Shown: piece after piece, positions 1-11,872 of the stretch
Position numbering within the stretch: position 1 is the first letter of the stretch
Layout: every line of letters starts with the position of its first letter
Source of the DNA: an uncultured Alphaproteobacteria bacterium
GTDB lineage: Bacteria > Pseudomonadota > Alphaproteobacteria > HIMB59 > GCA-002718135
Length of the DNA: 64,000 bases
Direction of reading: 5' to 3'
NCBI GenBank assembly: GCA_902614085.1
Contig: CACMJS010000001.1
Coordinates: 363,127 to 427,126 of the forward strand
Made by a program: the position numbers and the translations under genes
Notes under the pieces: generated by a model
Databases searched by the model: none
Told to the model about the DNA's origin: nothing
Seen by the model: only the letters and a program-made list of their open reading frames with translations

Positions 1-372
1 CCATTTCCAATCACTAAATTCAGGATTTTCTGTTCCTACATTTATATCACTATCATCACCATTAAAGTTAAATAAAAACCATTTTTGAATTTGACCTATA
101 TACTCATTTCCCCAGGGTAAAGTCCTTAAAATTTCACTTGGTATGTCATAGGAGATCCATTCTTTAGATGAAGCAATTAGGGACGCTTTATTAGTACCAA
201 TTTCTTCCATCATTTCTCTCCAAACTGCTTCTTCAGGATTTTCATTGTCATCAATACCACCTTGTGGCATTTGCCAATACCCGCTAGGATTATCTAATCT
301 TTTGCCAACTAAAACCTGATTTTTTGTGTTGAGAATCATCATTCCCACACATTTTCTATATTTTTTTTGCAT
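1..372 (-). CDS. rppH: RNA pyrophosphohydrolase / NUDIX hydrolase, C-terminus cut by window edge
   Basis: Reverse strand from ATG at 372 reads MQKKYRKCVGMMILNTKNQVLVGKRLDNPSGYWQMPQGGIDDNENPEEAVWREMMEEIG..., a Nudix box; not in ORF track because it runs off the window; adjacent to ctpA. Confidence 0.9.
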   Translation of the reverse strand, partial: MQKKYRKCVGMMILNTKNQVLVGKRLDNPSGYWQMPQGGIDDNENPEEAVWREMMEEIGTNKASLIASSKEWISYDIPSEILRTLPWGNEYIGQIQKWFLFNFNGDDSDINVGTENPEFSDWKW

Positions 373-374
373 TA

Positions 375-1670
375 TTATTCTTGAGTTTCATTAAAGAGAC
401 TTACACCTTGCACAAGATCAAAGGCTCTTCGAAGTTGATAATCAAGCTTTAATCGTTTTTCAAATTCACTTAATTCATTATCTTCATCTTCTTCTAATTC
501 TTCTTCTTTATTTTTATCAAGTGAATCTTTTAAATCTGACTCAGAAAATCTTTTATAATTAAAAGATTCAAATTCTCCTTGCTCAATAATTATATCTGGA
601 ACAATACCCTTACCCTGAATTGATTCACCTGAAGGAGTGTAATATCTAGCTGTAGTTAATCTTATACCAGTGAGATTATCACTATTTGAAACTTGAAAGG
701 GAATTATTGTTTGTACTGATCCTTTACCAAAAGATTGTGTGCCTATAATGATTGCTCTTTTATGATCCTGTAGTGCGCCTGCAACAATTTCAGATGCAGA
801 TGCAGAACCTCCGTCAATAATTACAACAAGTGGTTTACCATTTGTTCTATCAGACTTCTTTGCACGATATCTTCTAATATCTTTTTTATCTCTACCTCTT
901 GTTGAAACAATTTCTCCTCTTTCCAAGAATATATCTGTTACCTTAACTGCTTGAGTAAGAAGACCGCCTGGGTTAGACCGTACGTCTAAAACATAACCTT
1001 TTATTTGGTTTTCTTTTTCAATTTTTTTTATTGCATCAAGAAGGCCACTTTCTGTTTGTTCGTTAAAAGATGTTATTCTCAAATATCCAATATTATTAAG
1101 TACTTCACTTTTTACTGATCTAATTTTTATATAATCTCTAATAATTTCAATCTCAAAAGGTTCAGTATTTGCTCTCGAAATAGTAATTACTATTGGCTCA
1201 CCTTTTTTACCTCTCATTAATTCAACAGCTTCATTTAGAGTTAGACCAAAAACAGGTGTTTCGTCTATTTGAATAATGTAATCACCTGCAAGAACTCCAG
1301 CTTCATATGCTGGCGTATCTTCTATCGGAGCAATGACTTTCACAAAACCTTCTTCCATTGTTATTTCAATTCCTAATCCCCCAAATTTACCCTCTGTATC
1401 CATTTGCATTTCTTGAAATACTTCTTCATTCATAAAACCAGAATGAGGATCTAAACCCGACAACATTCCATCAATTGCTTTTTCAATTAATTCTTGATCC
1501 GTAACCTCTTCCACATAGGATGATCTTACCCTGTCAAATACCTGCCCAAATAGATCTAAATATTTATATTTTTCTTCATCTGAAGAAGATCCATATGTTT
1601 TAGGTGCAAGAAGAGTAATGACCGTGAGCAGTAGTATTACTTTTAAAAATACATTTTTTGAAATTATCAT
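375..1670 (-). CDS. ctpA: C-terminal processing peptidase (S41), PDZ domain
   Basis: Signal peptide, PDZ domain, catalytic GGSASASEIVAGALQDH..GTQSFGKGSVQ. Confidence 0.93.
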   Translation of the reverse strand: MIISKNVFLKVILLLTVITLLAPKTYGSSSDEEKYKYLDLFGQVFDRVRSSYVEEVTDQELIEKAIDGMLSGLDPHSGFMNEEVFQEMQMDTEGKFGGLGIEITMEEGFVKVIAPIEDTPAYEAGVLAGDYIIQIDETPVFGLTLNEAVELMRGKKGEPIVITISRANTEPFEIEIIRDYIKIRSVKSEVLNNIGYLRITSFNEQTESGLLDAIKKIEKENQIKGYVLDVRSNPGGLLTQAVKVTDIFLERGEIVSTRGRDKKDIRRYRAKKSDRTNGKPLVVIIDGGSASASEIVAGALQDHKRAIIIGTQSFGKGSVQTIIPFQVSNSDNLTGIRLTTARYYTPSGESIQGKGIVPDIIIEQGEFESFNYKRFSESDLKDSLDKNKEEELEEDEDNELSEFEKRLKLDYQLRRAFDLVQGVSLFNETQE

Positions 1671-1675
1671 ATATT

Positions 1676-2011
1676 TTAAGCTAGTTTAGTTTGTGAAGAA
1701 TCAAAGCTTACTTCCCATAATTTTTCTAATGCGTATAATTCTCTAATTTCTTGTCGAAACAAATGAACTATGATCTCACCTGCATCAACAATTATCCAGT
1801 CACATTGAGGTCTTCCTTCAGGATTCGGACATCTTATCCCTGCACTTTTTAATTTTTTTACCATTTCGTCTGCTGTAGCATCTGAATGTCTAGTTGATCT
1901 ACAGGTAGCAATCACAAATGCATCAGCAACGGATGATTTGTTTGATAAATCAATAACTTTTATATCTTCAGCTTTCGCATCACTTAGTATTGATACAATA
2001 TTTTCTGTCAA
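1676..2011 (-). CDS. rsfS: Ribosomal silencing factor RsfS
   Basis: DUF143 pattern (DAKAEDIKVIDLSNKSSVADAFVIATCRSTRH...W.IVD.G.I.VHLF...R..Y.LE.LW). Confidence 0.92.
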   Translation of the reverse strand: MTENIVSILSDAKAEDIKVIDLSNKSSVADAFVIATCRSTRHSDATADEMVKKLKSAGIRCPNPEGRPQCDWIIVDAGEIIVHLFRQEIRELYALEKLWEVSFDSSQTKLA

Positions 2012-2024
2012 TGAAGTAATTTTA

Positions 2025-2603
2025 TTAATATTTGCCTCTTAATTTGTTTCTTTGATTTCTAATTTCAGATGATGAAATTTTAATTTCTTTATTTTGTATC
2101 AAAGTCCATGCAGGAATTTTTTTTGAAACATGATCTATGTCTTGAGCTATATATTTATGATGAATAAATTTTTTTGCTGCAACACTTTTCAAAGCATTTG
2201 TATTATATCCATGTCTTCTAAAAATAACAATAGAGATAATATGAAAAATTGATTGCCATTTTTCCCATTCGTGAAAATTAACTAAATTGTCTGCACCCAT
2301 TAACCAAAAAAATTTAATATTTTTATAATATTGAATGAGAAATTTAATTGTTTGATAAGAATATTGAGATTTAATTTTTTTTTCTACTTCTAATATTTTT
2401 ATAGGAAAATTTTTTGTAATTTGTTTACAATTTTGTAATCTTTCTTCGTATGTTGCAGGTTTTGAAATCTTCAAAGGGTTCTGAGGTGTAACTAGCCACC
2501 AAATTTCATCTAGATGTAATACTTTTTTAGCTTCATTTGAGATAAATAGATGCCCTCGATGTGGCGGATCAAAAGACCCTCCCAGAAGTCCAATCTTTTT
2601 CAA
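2025..2603 (-). CDS. nadD: Nicotinate-nucleotide adenylyltransferase
   Basis: GLLGGSFDPPHRGHLFIS nucleotidyltransferase motif and SSSEIR; gene order. Confidence 0.93.
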   Translation of the reverse strand: MKKIGLLGGSFDPPHRGHLFISNEAKKVLHLDEIWWLVTPQNPLKISKPATYEERLQNCKQITKNFPIKILEVEKKIKSQYSYQTIKFLIQYYKNIKFFWLMGADNLVNFHEWEKWQSIFHIISIVIFRRHGYNTNALKSVAAKKFIHHKYIAQDIDHVSKKIPAWTLIQNKEIKISSSEIRNQRNKLRGKY

Positions 2604-3853
2604 TTAAGGTCTTTCCTGACCATTACCATTAACTACATATTTAAATGTAGTTAAATGTTTTGTTCCCACTGGTCCTCTTACATGTATTTTGTCTGTTGAG
2701 ATTCCTATCTCAGCACCAAAACCAAATTCACCCCCATCTGCAAATTGTGTAGATGCATTTTTAAGTATTATCGCGCTGTCAATTTTATTATAAAATTTTT
2801 CAAAAGTTTTTTCACTTTCTGTAATTATACTTTCTGTATGACCAGAAGAATAATCATTTATATGCTTAACCGCTTCATCAACTCCTGAAACAATTTTTAC
2901 TGATAAAATTTTATCTAAATATTCTAATGACCAATCTTCTTCACTTGCAGTTTTAAAATCACTATCTAAAGATTGAATATATTCATCGCCTCGAATTTCA
3001 CAATTTACTTCTTTTAGAGGTTTTAATATTTTCATTGCTTCGTCTTTAATTTTTTCATCAATTAAAAGTGTTTCTGCAGCACCACAAATTTCAGGACGCC
3101 TCATTTTACTATTAAAAACTACTTTTTCTGCAATGCTTAAATCAGCATCTTTGTCTACATACACATGACATATACCGTCTAAATGTTTGATAACGGGTAT
3201 TTTGCTTGCTGAATTAATTTTTTCAATCAAACCTTTGCCACCTCTAGGAATAATTACGTCAACATAATCTCTCATACTTAGTAAATGATCAACCGCTTCT
3301 CTTTCAGGTGTATTAATCATTTGGACACAATGTTCTGGTAGGCCAGATTCTGTGAAAGCATTTGTAATATTATTTACTAATTCCTTAGAGGAATGAAAAC
3401 TATCACTACCACCTCTTAAAATTATACAATTGCCAGATTTTATGGAAAGACAAGACGCATCAACAGTGACGTTCGGTCTGGATTCATAAATCACGCCTAA
3501 TACACCAAGAGGTGTTGAAATTTTACGAAACTGCAAACCATTAGGTCTTTCCCATTCTTCTAATGTAATGCCAATTGGATCTGGTATTTCGATTATATCT
3601 TCAATTGATGTAATCAATCCATCAATAGATTTTTCAGTTAATGTAAGTCTATTTATTAAAGGCTTAGCTAAAGATTTTTTTTCACCATTTTCTAAATCTA
3701 TTTTATTAGCTTCAAGAATTTTATTTCTATTTTTATCTAAATTTTTAGTGAGTTTTGTTAAAGCAAGATTTTTTTGATCACTGCTACAGACTTTCATATT
3801 TAGAGAGGCAGATTTTGCTCTTTTGCCTAATTCAATAATATTATTTTCAATAC

Positions 3854-3857
<4 letters not shown>
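2604..3857 (-). CDS. proA: Gamma-glutamyl phosphate reductase
   Basis: Full-length similarity (GVIYESRPNVTVDA, LRGGSDSFHSS, IPRGGKGLI). Confidence 0.95.
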
Positions 3858-5951
<2,094 letters not shown>

Positions 5952-5965
5952 TTAATTAATTGGGA

Positions 5966-6223
5966 TTATTGTTCTGTGGGAACAACTGATACAAAAGTTC
6001 TTACTCTTGTTTTTTTAAAAGCTACTTTTCCATTTATTGTAGCAAATATTGTGTGATCTTTACCTATGCCAACATTATCACCTGGATGAAACTTTGTACC
6101 TCGTTGCCTAATAATAATGTTTCCTGCTATTACGTTTTCACCGCCAAATTTCTTAACTCCAAGTCTTCGACCCGCCGAGTCTCTTCCATTCCTAGAACTA
6201 CCACCTGCTTTTTTCGTTGCCAT
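5966..6223 (-). CDS. rpmA: 50S ribosomal protein L27
   Basis: [29 protein letters not shown]. Confidence 0.97.
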   Translation of the reverse strand: MATKKAGGSSRNGRDSAGRRLGVKKFGGENVIAGNIIIRQRGTKFHPGDNVGIGKDHTIFATINGKVAFKKTRVRTFVSVVPTEQ

Positions 6224-6744
6224 TATTTATCTTCTTTTTTAGTTTTAACAGTTTTTTTAACAGTTTTCTTTACTGATTTTTTCTTAGTAGGTGAAGCTTT
6301 ATTTACTGCTTTTTTTGTAACTGTCTTCTTTTTTGTAACTTTTACCTCTTTAGACTCAATTTTTTCTTTAGTAACTTTAGTTTCAGTTTTTTTAACTTTT
6401 TTTGTTTCAGGTTCAGCAGTGGACTTTTTTCCACCATAAGAAATTGATTCTATTCTTAATACAGTTAGATATTGTCTATGACCTTGTGTTAGTCTGTAAT
6501 TTTGTCTTTTTCTTTTTTTAAAAACTATTATTTTTTTATCTCTGATTTGATCAACAATTTTTGCTTCAATTGAAGCATCTTTTAGTAATGGCTCGCCTAA
6601 GCTATTTGTGCTTTGATCACTGATCGCTAATACATCAGTAATAGACACTTTATCACCTTTGGATCCTTCAAGTTTTTCTACCTTAAGTATCTGACCAGCT
6701 CTTGCTGAGTATTGCTTTCCACCAGTTTTGAAAATTGCTAACAT
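6223..6744 (-). CDS. rplU: 50S ribosomal protein L21 with Lys/Thr-rich C-terminal extension
   Basis: [27 protein letters not shown]...[16 protein letters not shown]; about 70 aa basic/low-complexity tail. Confidence 0.94.
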   Translation of the reverse strand: MLAIFKTGGKQYSARAGQILKVEKLEGSKGDKVSITDVLAISDQSTNSLGEPLLKDASIEAKIVDQIRDKKIIVFKKRKRQNYRLTQGHRQYLTVLRIESISYGGKKSTAEPETKKVKKTETKVTKEKIESKEVKVTKKKTVTKKAVNKASPTKKKSVKKTVKKTVKTKKEDK

Positions 6745-6824
6745 ATCTTTTGATGGCGGGGTTTATAGTGAACTATGCTAATAGTCAAATTAAAAATATG
6801 GCGTAAACACTGGAAATAAAGATC

Positions 6825-7577
6825 CTAAAAGCTATCCTTTGCTTTTCTCAAATAAGCAAATAATTCAAAGTCTGTAAAACCTAGCTCTTTCTTAATTATA
6901 GTACCTAATTTTGAATTTTGATTCAGGAATAAGTTATATTGTTTTTCATCTTCTAATAAAAAAGGTACGGATTTTCCTTTATTATTTAAATCATCATTAA
7001 TTTTGTTTCTAACTGTCAAATAAGCACTTTCTTTTTTGAGTGTTTTCTCAAGAAAATTTAAATTGCCTATTGTATATTCATGACCACAATAAATAATTGT
7101 ATTTTTACTTAACTCATTGATTTTTTTTAAACTGTTAAACATTTCATTTAATGTTCCTTCAAACACACGACCACAACCAAGTCTGAACAGTGTATCACCA
7201 CAAAATAAAACACCATTATTTTCATCATAGTAAATTATATGATCTAATGTATGCCCGGGTGTTTTTATTATTCTAAATGTATTTAAGCAGGAGTTGACTT
7301 CATCTCCATCACGTAAAACGTATCTTGTATTTTCAATCTGAGCACTTGGAGAGTTTATATTAACTTCTGGAAAAGCATTAAGTATTCCTTTTACACCTGA
7401 TGTGTGATCTTTATGATGATGTGTTATAAATATATCTTCTATTGTTAAATTGTTTTCAAGAGCAAAATTTAATATAGGATTACTATCAGCAGGATCTATA
7501 ACACAGCTCTTAAGCTTGTCATTATATAAAACAAAAGAGTAGTTATCTTTTAATTGATTTATAATTTCAACTTTCAT
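6825..7577 (-). CDS. gloB: Hydroxyacylglutathione hydrolase (glyoxalase II)
   Basis: Metallo-beta-lactamase THHHKDHTSG, TPGHTLDHIIYY, FCGDTLF, CGHEYT. Confidence 0.93.
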   Translation of the reverse strand: MKVEIINQLKDNYSFVLYNDKLKSCVIDPADSNPILNFALENNLTIEDIFITHHHKDHTSGVKGILNAFPEVNINSPSAQIENTRYVLRDGDEVNSCLNTFRIIKTPGHTLDHIIYYDENNGVLFCGDTLFRLGCGRVFEGTLNEMFNSLKKINELSKNTIIYCGHEYTIGNLNFLEKTLKKESAYLTVRNKINDDLNNKGKSVPFLLEDEKQYNLFLNQNSKLGTIIKKELGFTDFELFAYLRKAKDSF

Positions 7578-7584
7578 CTAATGA

Positions 7585-8268
7585 CTAATTTGCAATAACA
7601 GAATTTTTTGCAAAAACTTTTTTTGATGATTTAATTTTTATTGGTTCAAAATTTTTATAACTTAATAAGAAGATAGCTTCGTGAGTGAAAAAATTAACTC
7701 CAGTAACTGATTCACTTATATCAAATTGCCTACCTTTTGATGTTAATCCAATACTTTTTTCAATCACAATATTCATTTCATTACACAAGTTCAAAAAATC
7801 CTTAATTGTAAAAAAATGAATGTTAGGTGTGTCATACCATGTATAAGGTAAACTTTCTGTTACTGGCATTTTTCCAGATATCAAAAGCTGTAATCTTATT
7901 TTCCAATGTCCAAAGTTAGGAAAAGAAACTATTGCTTTTGATCCTATTCTTAATAATTCAGAAAGAATATCTTTGGGCTTCATCATTGCTTGCAAAGTTT
8001 GACTTAAAATTACATAATCAAAACTATTATTTGAATATTGGGATAAATCCAATTCGGCATTTCCATGTACAACATTGAAACCTCTTGCGATAGCATTTGC
8101 AGCTAGATCTCTATTTAATTCAATGCCATGAGTTATCGCATTACGATTATTTTCTAATTGTTCCATAAGACCGCCATCACCACATCCAATATCTAGGATT
8201 TTTCTATCTTCTGCGATAAGTGTTTCGATAAGAGACCAATCTTTTCTTATGCTATTAATTTTATTCAT
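7585..8268 (-). CDS. metW: MetW-like SAM methyltransferase
   Basis: R.DW.LIE.LI....ILDIGCGDG.L...L; overlaps metX. Confidence 0.9.
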   Translation of the reverse strand: MNKINSIRKDWSLIETLIAEDRKILDIGCGDGGLMEQLENNRNAITHGIELNRDLAANAIARGFNVVHGNAELDLSQYSNNSFDYVILSQTLQAMMKPKDILSELLRIGSKAIVSFPNFGHWKIRLQLLISGKMPVTESLPYTWYDTPNIHFFTIKDFLNLCNEMNIVIEKSIGLTSKGRQFDISESVTGVNFFTHEAIFLLSYKNFEPIKIKSSKKVFAKNSVIAN

Positions 8269-9409
8269 CTATCTTCGCAAAGTTGTTTGTTAGGAAACCT
8301 TTTATCACATCATCTAACTGTGGTTCCTCTAATAAAAAACTATCATGTCCTTTATCAGTATCAATTTCTAGAAAGCTTACTTCTCTTGATAGAGAATTTA
8401 ATTGATTTACAATCATTTTACTTTCTATTGTAGGGAATAACCAATCTGAGGTAAATGAGACAATTAAATATTTTAAATGGTTATTTGGATTATAACTAAA
8501 CTCAATACTTTTTCTAAATGTTTCATCATGATCAAAATAATCCATAGCCCTTGTTAAATAAAGATATGAATTTGCATCAAATCTCTCAACAAATGATTTA
8601 CCTTGATATCTCAGATAACTCTCAACTTGAAAATCAGCATCAAATCCAAAAGAAATAATATCTCTTGATTGAAGTTTTCTTCCAAATTTTCTATGCATCG
8701 CATTTTCAGATAAATATGTAATATGCGCAATCATTCTTGCTACTGATAGACCTCTTTCTGGTACTTCATTATTTTCAAAATACTTTCCATTTTTCCAAAT
8801 AGGATCACTCATTATTGCCTGTCGTCCAACTTCATGAAATGCAATATTTTGAGCCGAATGTTTTAAAGCGCCCGCTATATGTATTATATTTAAAATTCTA
8901 TCTGGAAAATCGATTACCCATTGAAGTGCTTGCATTGCACCCATCGAACCACCAATGACAGAAAATAATTTCTCTATATTTAAACTTTCAATCAATAAAG
9001 ATTGAGCCTTCACCATATCTTTTATTGTTACGGAAGGGAAATTACCACCATATGCAACATCACTTCCATTTTGTAACTCTTTAGGACCAGTTGAGCCAGC
9101 ACAACCGCCGAGTACATTTGAGCAAATTACAAAAAATTTGTTTGTATCAATTGGTTTATTAGGCCCAACCATTCTAGACCACCAACCTTCTCTCTCAGTA
9201 ATGGGATTATGCCCAGCAACATATTGATCTCCAGTTAAAGCATGGCAAACAAGAATAGCATTAGTTTTATCAGCATTTAATTTGCCATATGTTTTGAATG
9301 CTAGTTTAAAACTATCTATTATATCTCCTGATTCTAGTTTTAAATTAATATTCTCGAAATAGGCTATTTCAGTTTCAAGTTTTGTGTCAGTAGTAAATTT
9401 TGTTTTCAT
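8261..9409 (-). CDS. metX: Homoserine O-acyltransferase
   Basis: Alpha/beta hydrolase: CHALTGDQYVAGHNP, GGCAGSTGP, VIGGSMGAMQALQW, DKGHDSFL. Confidence 0.95.
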   Translation of the reverse strand: MKTKFTTDTKLETEIAYFENINLKLESGDIIDSFKLAFKTYGKLNADKTNAILVCHALTGDQYVAGHNPITEREGWWSRMVGPNKPIDTNKFFVICSNVLGGCAGSTGPKELQNGSDVAYGGNFPSVTIKDMVKAQSLLIESLNIEKLFSVIGGSMGAMQALQWVIDFPDRILNIIHIAGALKHSAQNIAFHEVGRQAIMSDPIWKNGKYFENNEVPERGLSVARMIAHITYLSENAMHRKFGRKLQSRDIISFGFDADFQVESYLRYQGKSFVERFDANSYLYLTRAMDYFDHDETFRKSIEFSYNPNNHLKYLIVSFTSDWLFPTIESKMIVNQLNSLSREVSFLEIDTDKGHDSFLLEEPQLDDVIKGFLTNNFAKIDE

Positions 9410-9454
9410 ATCTTTTTAGTCTAACACTATTTGAAAGAATGAAGGAGGAGTGTA

Positions 9455-9512
9455 AACGCTTTAGCTGATTATTGCTCCACCCGCAAGCTGTCTCAAATCG
9501 GTGATAATCGGC
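9455..9512 (-). promoter_or_regulatory. SAM-II (SAM_alpha) riboswitch-like element upstream of metX
   Basis: Reverse strand: ATCACCGATTTGAGACAGCTTGCGGGTGGAGCAATAATCAGCTAAAGCG; matches the recalled SAM-II pattern (YGATTTgA...TTGC...AGCTAAA); CACC/GGTG can form P1; ends about 45 nt 5' of the metX start. Confidence 0.78.
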
Positions 9513-9618
9513 CTTATATTTATATATCTTTCTAAGTCAATAAATCGTCATTTTTTAAATTAAATACTACTTTATTTTGATTTATCTTAAGATAGTTTGT
9601 AAAGAAACGTCCAAAATT

Positions 9619-10968
9619 ATGAAAAATAAAGAATTAGACAATTTAAGAAGCAAAATTAATAACATTGATGATGAAATTTTATCATTATTATCTAATCGAT
9701 CTAAAATTGTTTTAGAAATAGGAAAACACAAAAAAGATAATTCAGTTGTTGATTTAGATAGAGAACAAAAAATTCTCGACAGATTAAGCTCTAAATTTAC
9801 AGGATCTTATCCGAAAGATACTATTGTTAGACTTTGGAGAGAAATTTTTCAATCTTCTGAAAAACTTCAGAAGTTAACTAAAGAAAATATTCAATCAAAA
9901 AGATCTATAGAAAATATTAATGTTTATAAAGGTGGTAAAGCAAAGTTAAATAACAATAAGAGAGTTATCAAACTGTCTTCAAATGAAAATCCCTACGGCG
10001 CTTCGCCGAAAGCAATTGAATTGTTAGAAACAAAAAATATTAATCATGATTTACATAGATACCCAGAAATTGATGGATCATCATTAAGAGACGCAATAGC
10101 TAAAAATTTTTCTATTGATATTAATAGAATTATTCTTGGCTCTGGATCAGATGAAGTTTTATTATTTGCAGCTTTGGCATTTTGTCAAGATGGCGATGAA
10201 ATTCTCCATGCAAATCACGGCTTTGAGATGTATTCAATTGTGAGTAAAGTAGTTGGTGCAGTTCCAAAAAAAATTAAGGAAGATGTAAATTTCAATTTAA
10301 ATATTGAAAATCTCATAGATCAAACAAATGACGCTACTAAAGTAATTTATATTGCATCACCTAATAATCCAACCGGAACTTATTTGACTAGAGACCAACT
10401 TGTTAAATTAATGAATAGTATTTCTAAAAATATTATAGTTGTTATAGACGGGGCATATGTCGAATATGTGCAAAAAGACGATTATGATAAAGGATTTAGT
10501 TTAACGGATGAATATGAGAATATTATTTTAACAAGAACATTTTCAAAAACATATGGACTCGCAGCTTTAAGAGTAGGCTGGTGTTATACCAGTCAAAAAA
10601 TAGCTGATATAATTAATAAAATAAAACCTCCTTTTAATACGACAACTATTTCCCAGTCTCTTGCAATTAAAGCTTTGGAGGATAAAGAACATATTGAAAA
10701 CTCTGTTAAATTAAATTCTGAAATTAAAGATTGGTTTGAAAAAGAGCTCAAACTTCTAAATATTAAAACCAGACAAACTGAGGGTAATTTTACTTTAATT
10801 GAAACTTCAGAAGAAGAAGCTGAGAAAATTAGTAATCATCTTATGAATGATGGCATTATTATAAGGCGTTTAAATAGTTATAATCTGCCCAATTTTTTGA
10901 GAATTAGTATTGGTACAAAAGAAGAAATGAATTTGACAGTTGAAAGTTTGAAGAAATTTAATGTCTAA
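9619..10968 (+). CDS. Fused chorismate mutase (AroQ) - histidinol-phosphate/aromatic aminotransferase
   Basis: First ~90 aa LRSKINNIDDEILSLLSNRSKIVLEIGKHK is AroQ-type; remainder is HisC-like PLP fold I (SSNENPYGASPKA, ASPNNPTGTYL, RTFSKTYGLAALRVGW); ATG at 9619 favoured over ORF start 9577. Confidence 0.88.
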   Translation: MKNKELDNLRSKINNIDDEILSLLSNRSKIVLEIGKHKKDNSVVDLDREQKILDRLSSKFTGSYPKDTIVRLWREIFQSSEKLQKLTKENIQSKRSIENINVYKGGKAKLNNNKRVIKLSSNENPYGASPKAIELLETKNINHDLHRYPEIDGSSLRDAIAKNFSIDINRIILGSGSDEVLLFAALAFCQDGDEILHANHGFEMYSIVSKVVGAVPKKIKEDVNFNLNIENLIDQTNDATKVIYIASPNNPTGTYLTRDQLVKLMNSISKNIIVVIDGAYVEYVQKDDYDKGFSLTDEYENIILTRTFSKTYGLAALRVGWCYTSQKIADIINKIKPPFNTTTISQSLAIKALEDKEHIENSVKLNSEIKDWFEKELKLLNIKTRQTEGNFTLIETSEEEAEKISNHLMNDGIIIRRLNSYNLPNFLRISIGTKEEMNLTVESLKKFNV

Positions 10969-11872
10969 AATAACTTATGATTCAGCTCTGGTCATTGGTA
11001 TGGGATTAATTGGATCATCCATAGCGAGGGCGCTCAAGGAAAAACAATTATCAAAAAAAATTTTTGCTATTGATAGAGATAGTGAGGTAATAAATATTTC
11101 AAAAAATTTAAATCTTGTGGATGTAATAGAGAGTGATTTAAATAAATATAATCAACAATTTGATATTATTTTTATTTGTACGCCTTTGAGTTCATATAGG
11201 GATATATTTAAGCAATTGAATAGTTATGTTAATGAAACAACACTAGTAACAGATGTTGGTTCAACAAAAGTAAGTGTTATAGAAGATTTTAAAGAATCAA
11301 TTAATAATAAAAAAATTTTATTTGTTCCTGCTCACCCTATTGCTGGATTAGAGAAAAGTGGACCAGAATTTGGTTTCGCAAAGCTGTTTGAGAATAGGTA
11401 TTGTATTTTGACCCCAATAGAAACTCAGAGTGAGATAACAAGATCAATTTCAGATATTTGGGAGTCATTTGGAATGAATATAGAAATCATGGAACCTAAA
11501 CGTCATGACAGAGTACTAGCTATGACATCTCATATTCCACAACTCATTGCATATTCTGTCGTAGGAACTGCAACAGAGCTTGAATCTCAAATGAAAGATG
11601 AAGTAATTAAGTATTCAGCTGCAGGTTTTAGAGATTTCACAAGATTGGCAGGTAGTGATCCAGTAATGTGGCGTGATGTTTATGAAAAAAATAAAGAAGC
11701 TGTTTTAGAAATGCTTGGTCGTTTCAGCGAAGATCTACTTACTTATCAAAAAGCAATAAGAAATAATGATCTAAAATACTTGGAAGAAAAATTTATAAAA
11801 TCAAAAGAAATTAGAAAAATTATTGAAGAGATTGGTCAAGCAGGAACTTTTGATCCCACAGAAAAGAATTAG
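10961..11872 (+). CDS. tyrC: Prephenate/arogenate (cyclohexadienyl) dehydrogenase
   Basis: VIGMGLIGSSIARAL, VTDVGSTK, PAHPIAGLEKSGP, TSHIPQLIAYSV; overlaps upstream gene. Confidence 0.9.
   Translation: MSKITYDSALVIGMGLIGSSIARALKEKQLSKKIFAIDRDSEVINISKNLNLVDVIESDLNKYNQQFDIIFICTPLSSYRDIFKQLNSYVNETTLVTDVGSTKVSVIEDFKESINNKKILFVPAHPIAGLEKSGPEFGFAKLFENRYCILTPIETQSEITRSISDIWESFGMNIEIMEPKRHDRVLAMTSHIPQLIAYSVVGTATELESQMKDEVIKYSAAGFRDFTRLAGSDPVMWRDVYEKNKEAVLEMLGRFSEDLLTYQKAIRNNDLKYLEEKFIKSKEIRKIIEEIGQAGTFDPTEKN

Noticed and set aside
3568-3777. 69-aa + strand ORF
   Set aside because: Lies fully antisense within well supported proA
6053-6439. 128-aa + strand ORF with hydrophobic Phe/Val repeats
   Set aside because: Antisense of rpmA and the Lys-rich tail of rplU; AAA codons read as TTT give an artefactual membrane-like ORF
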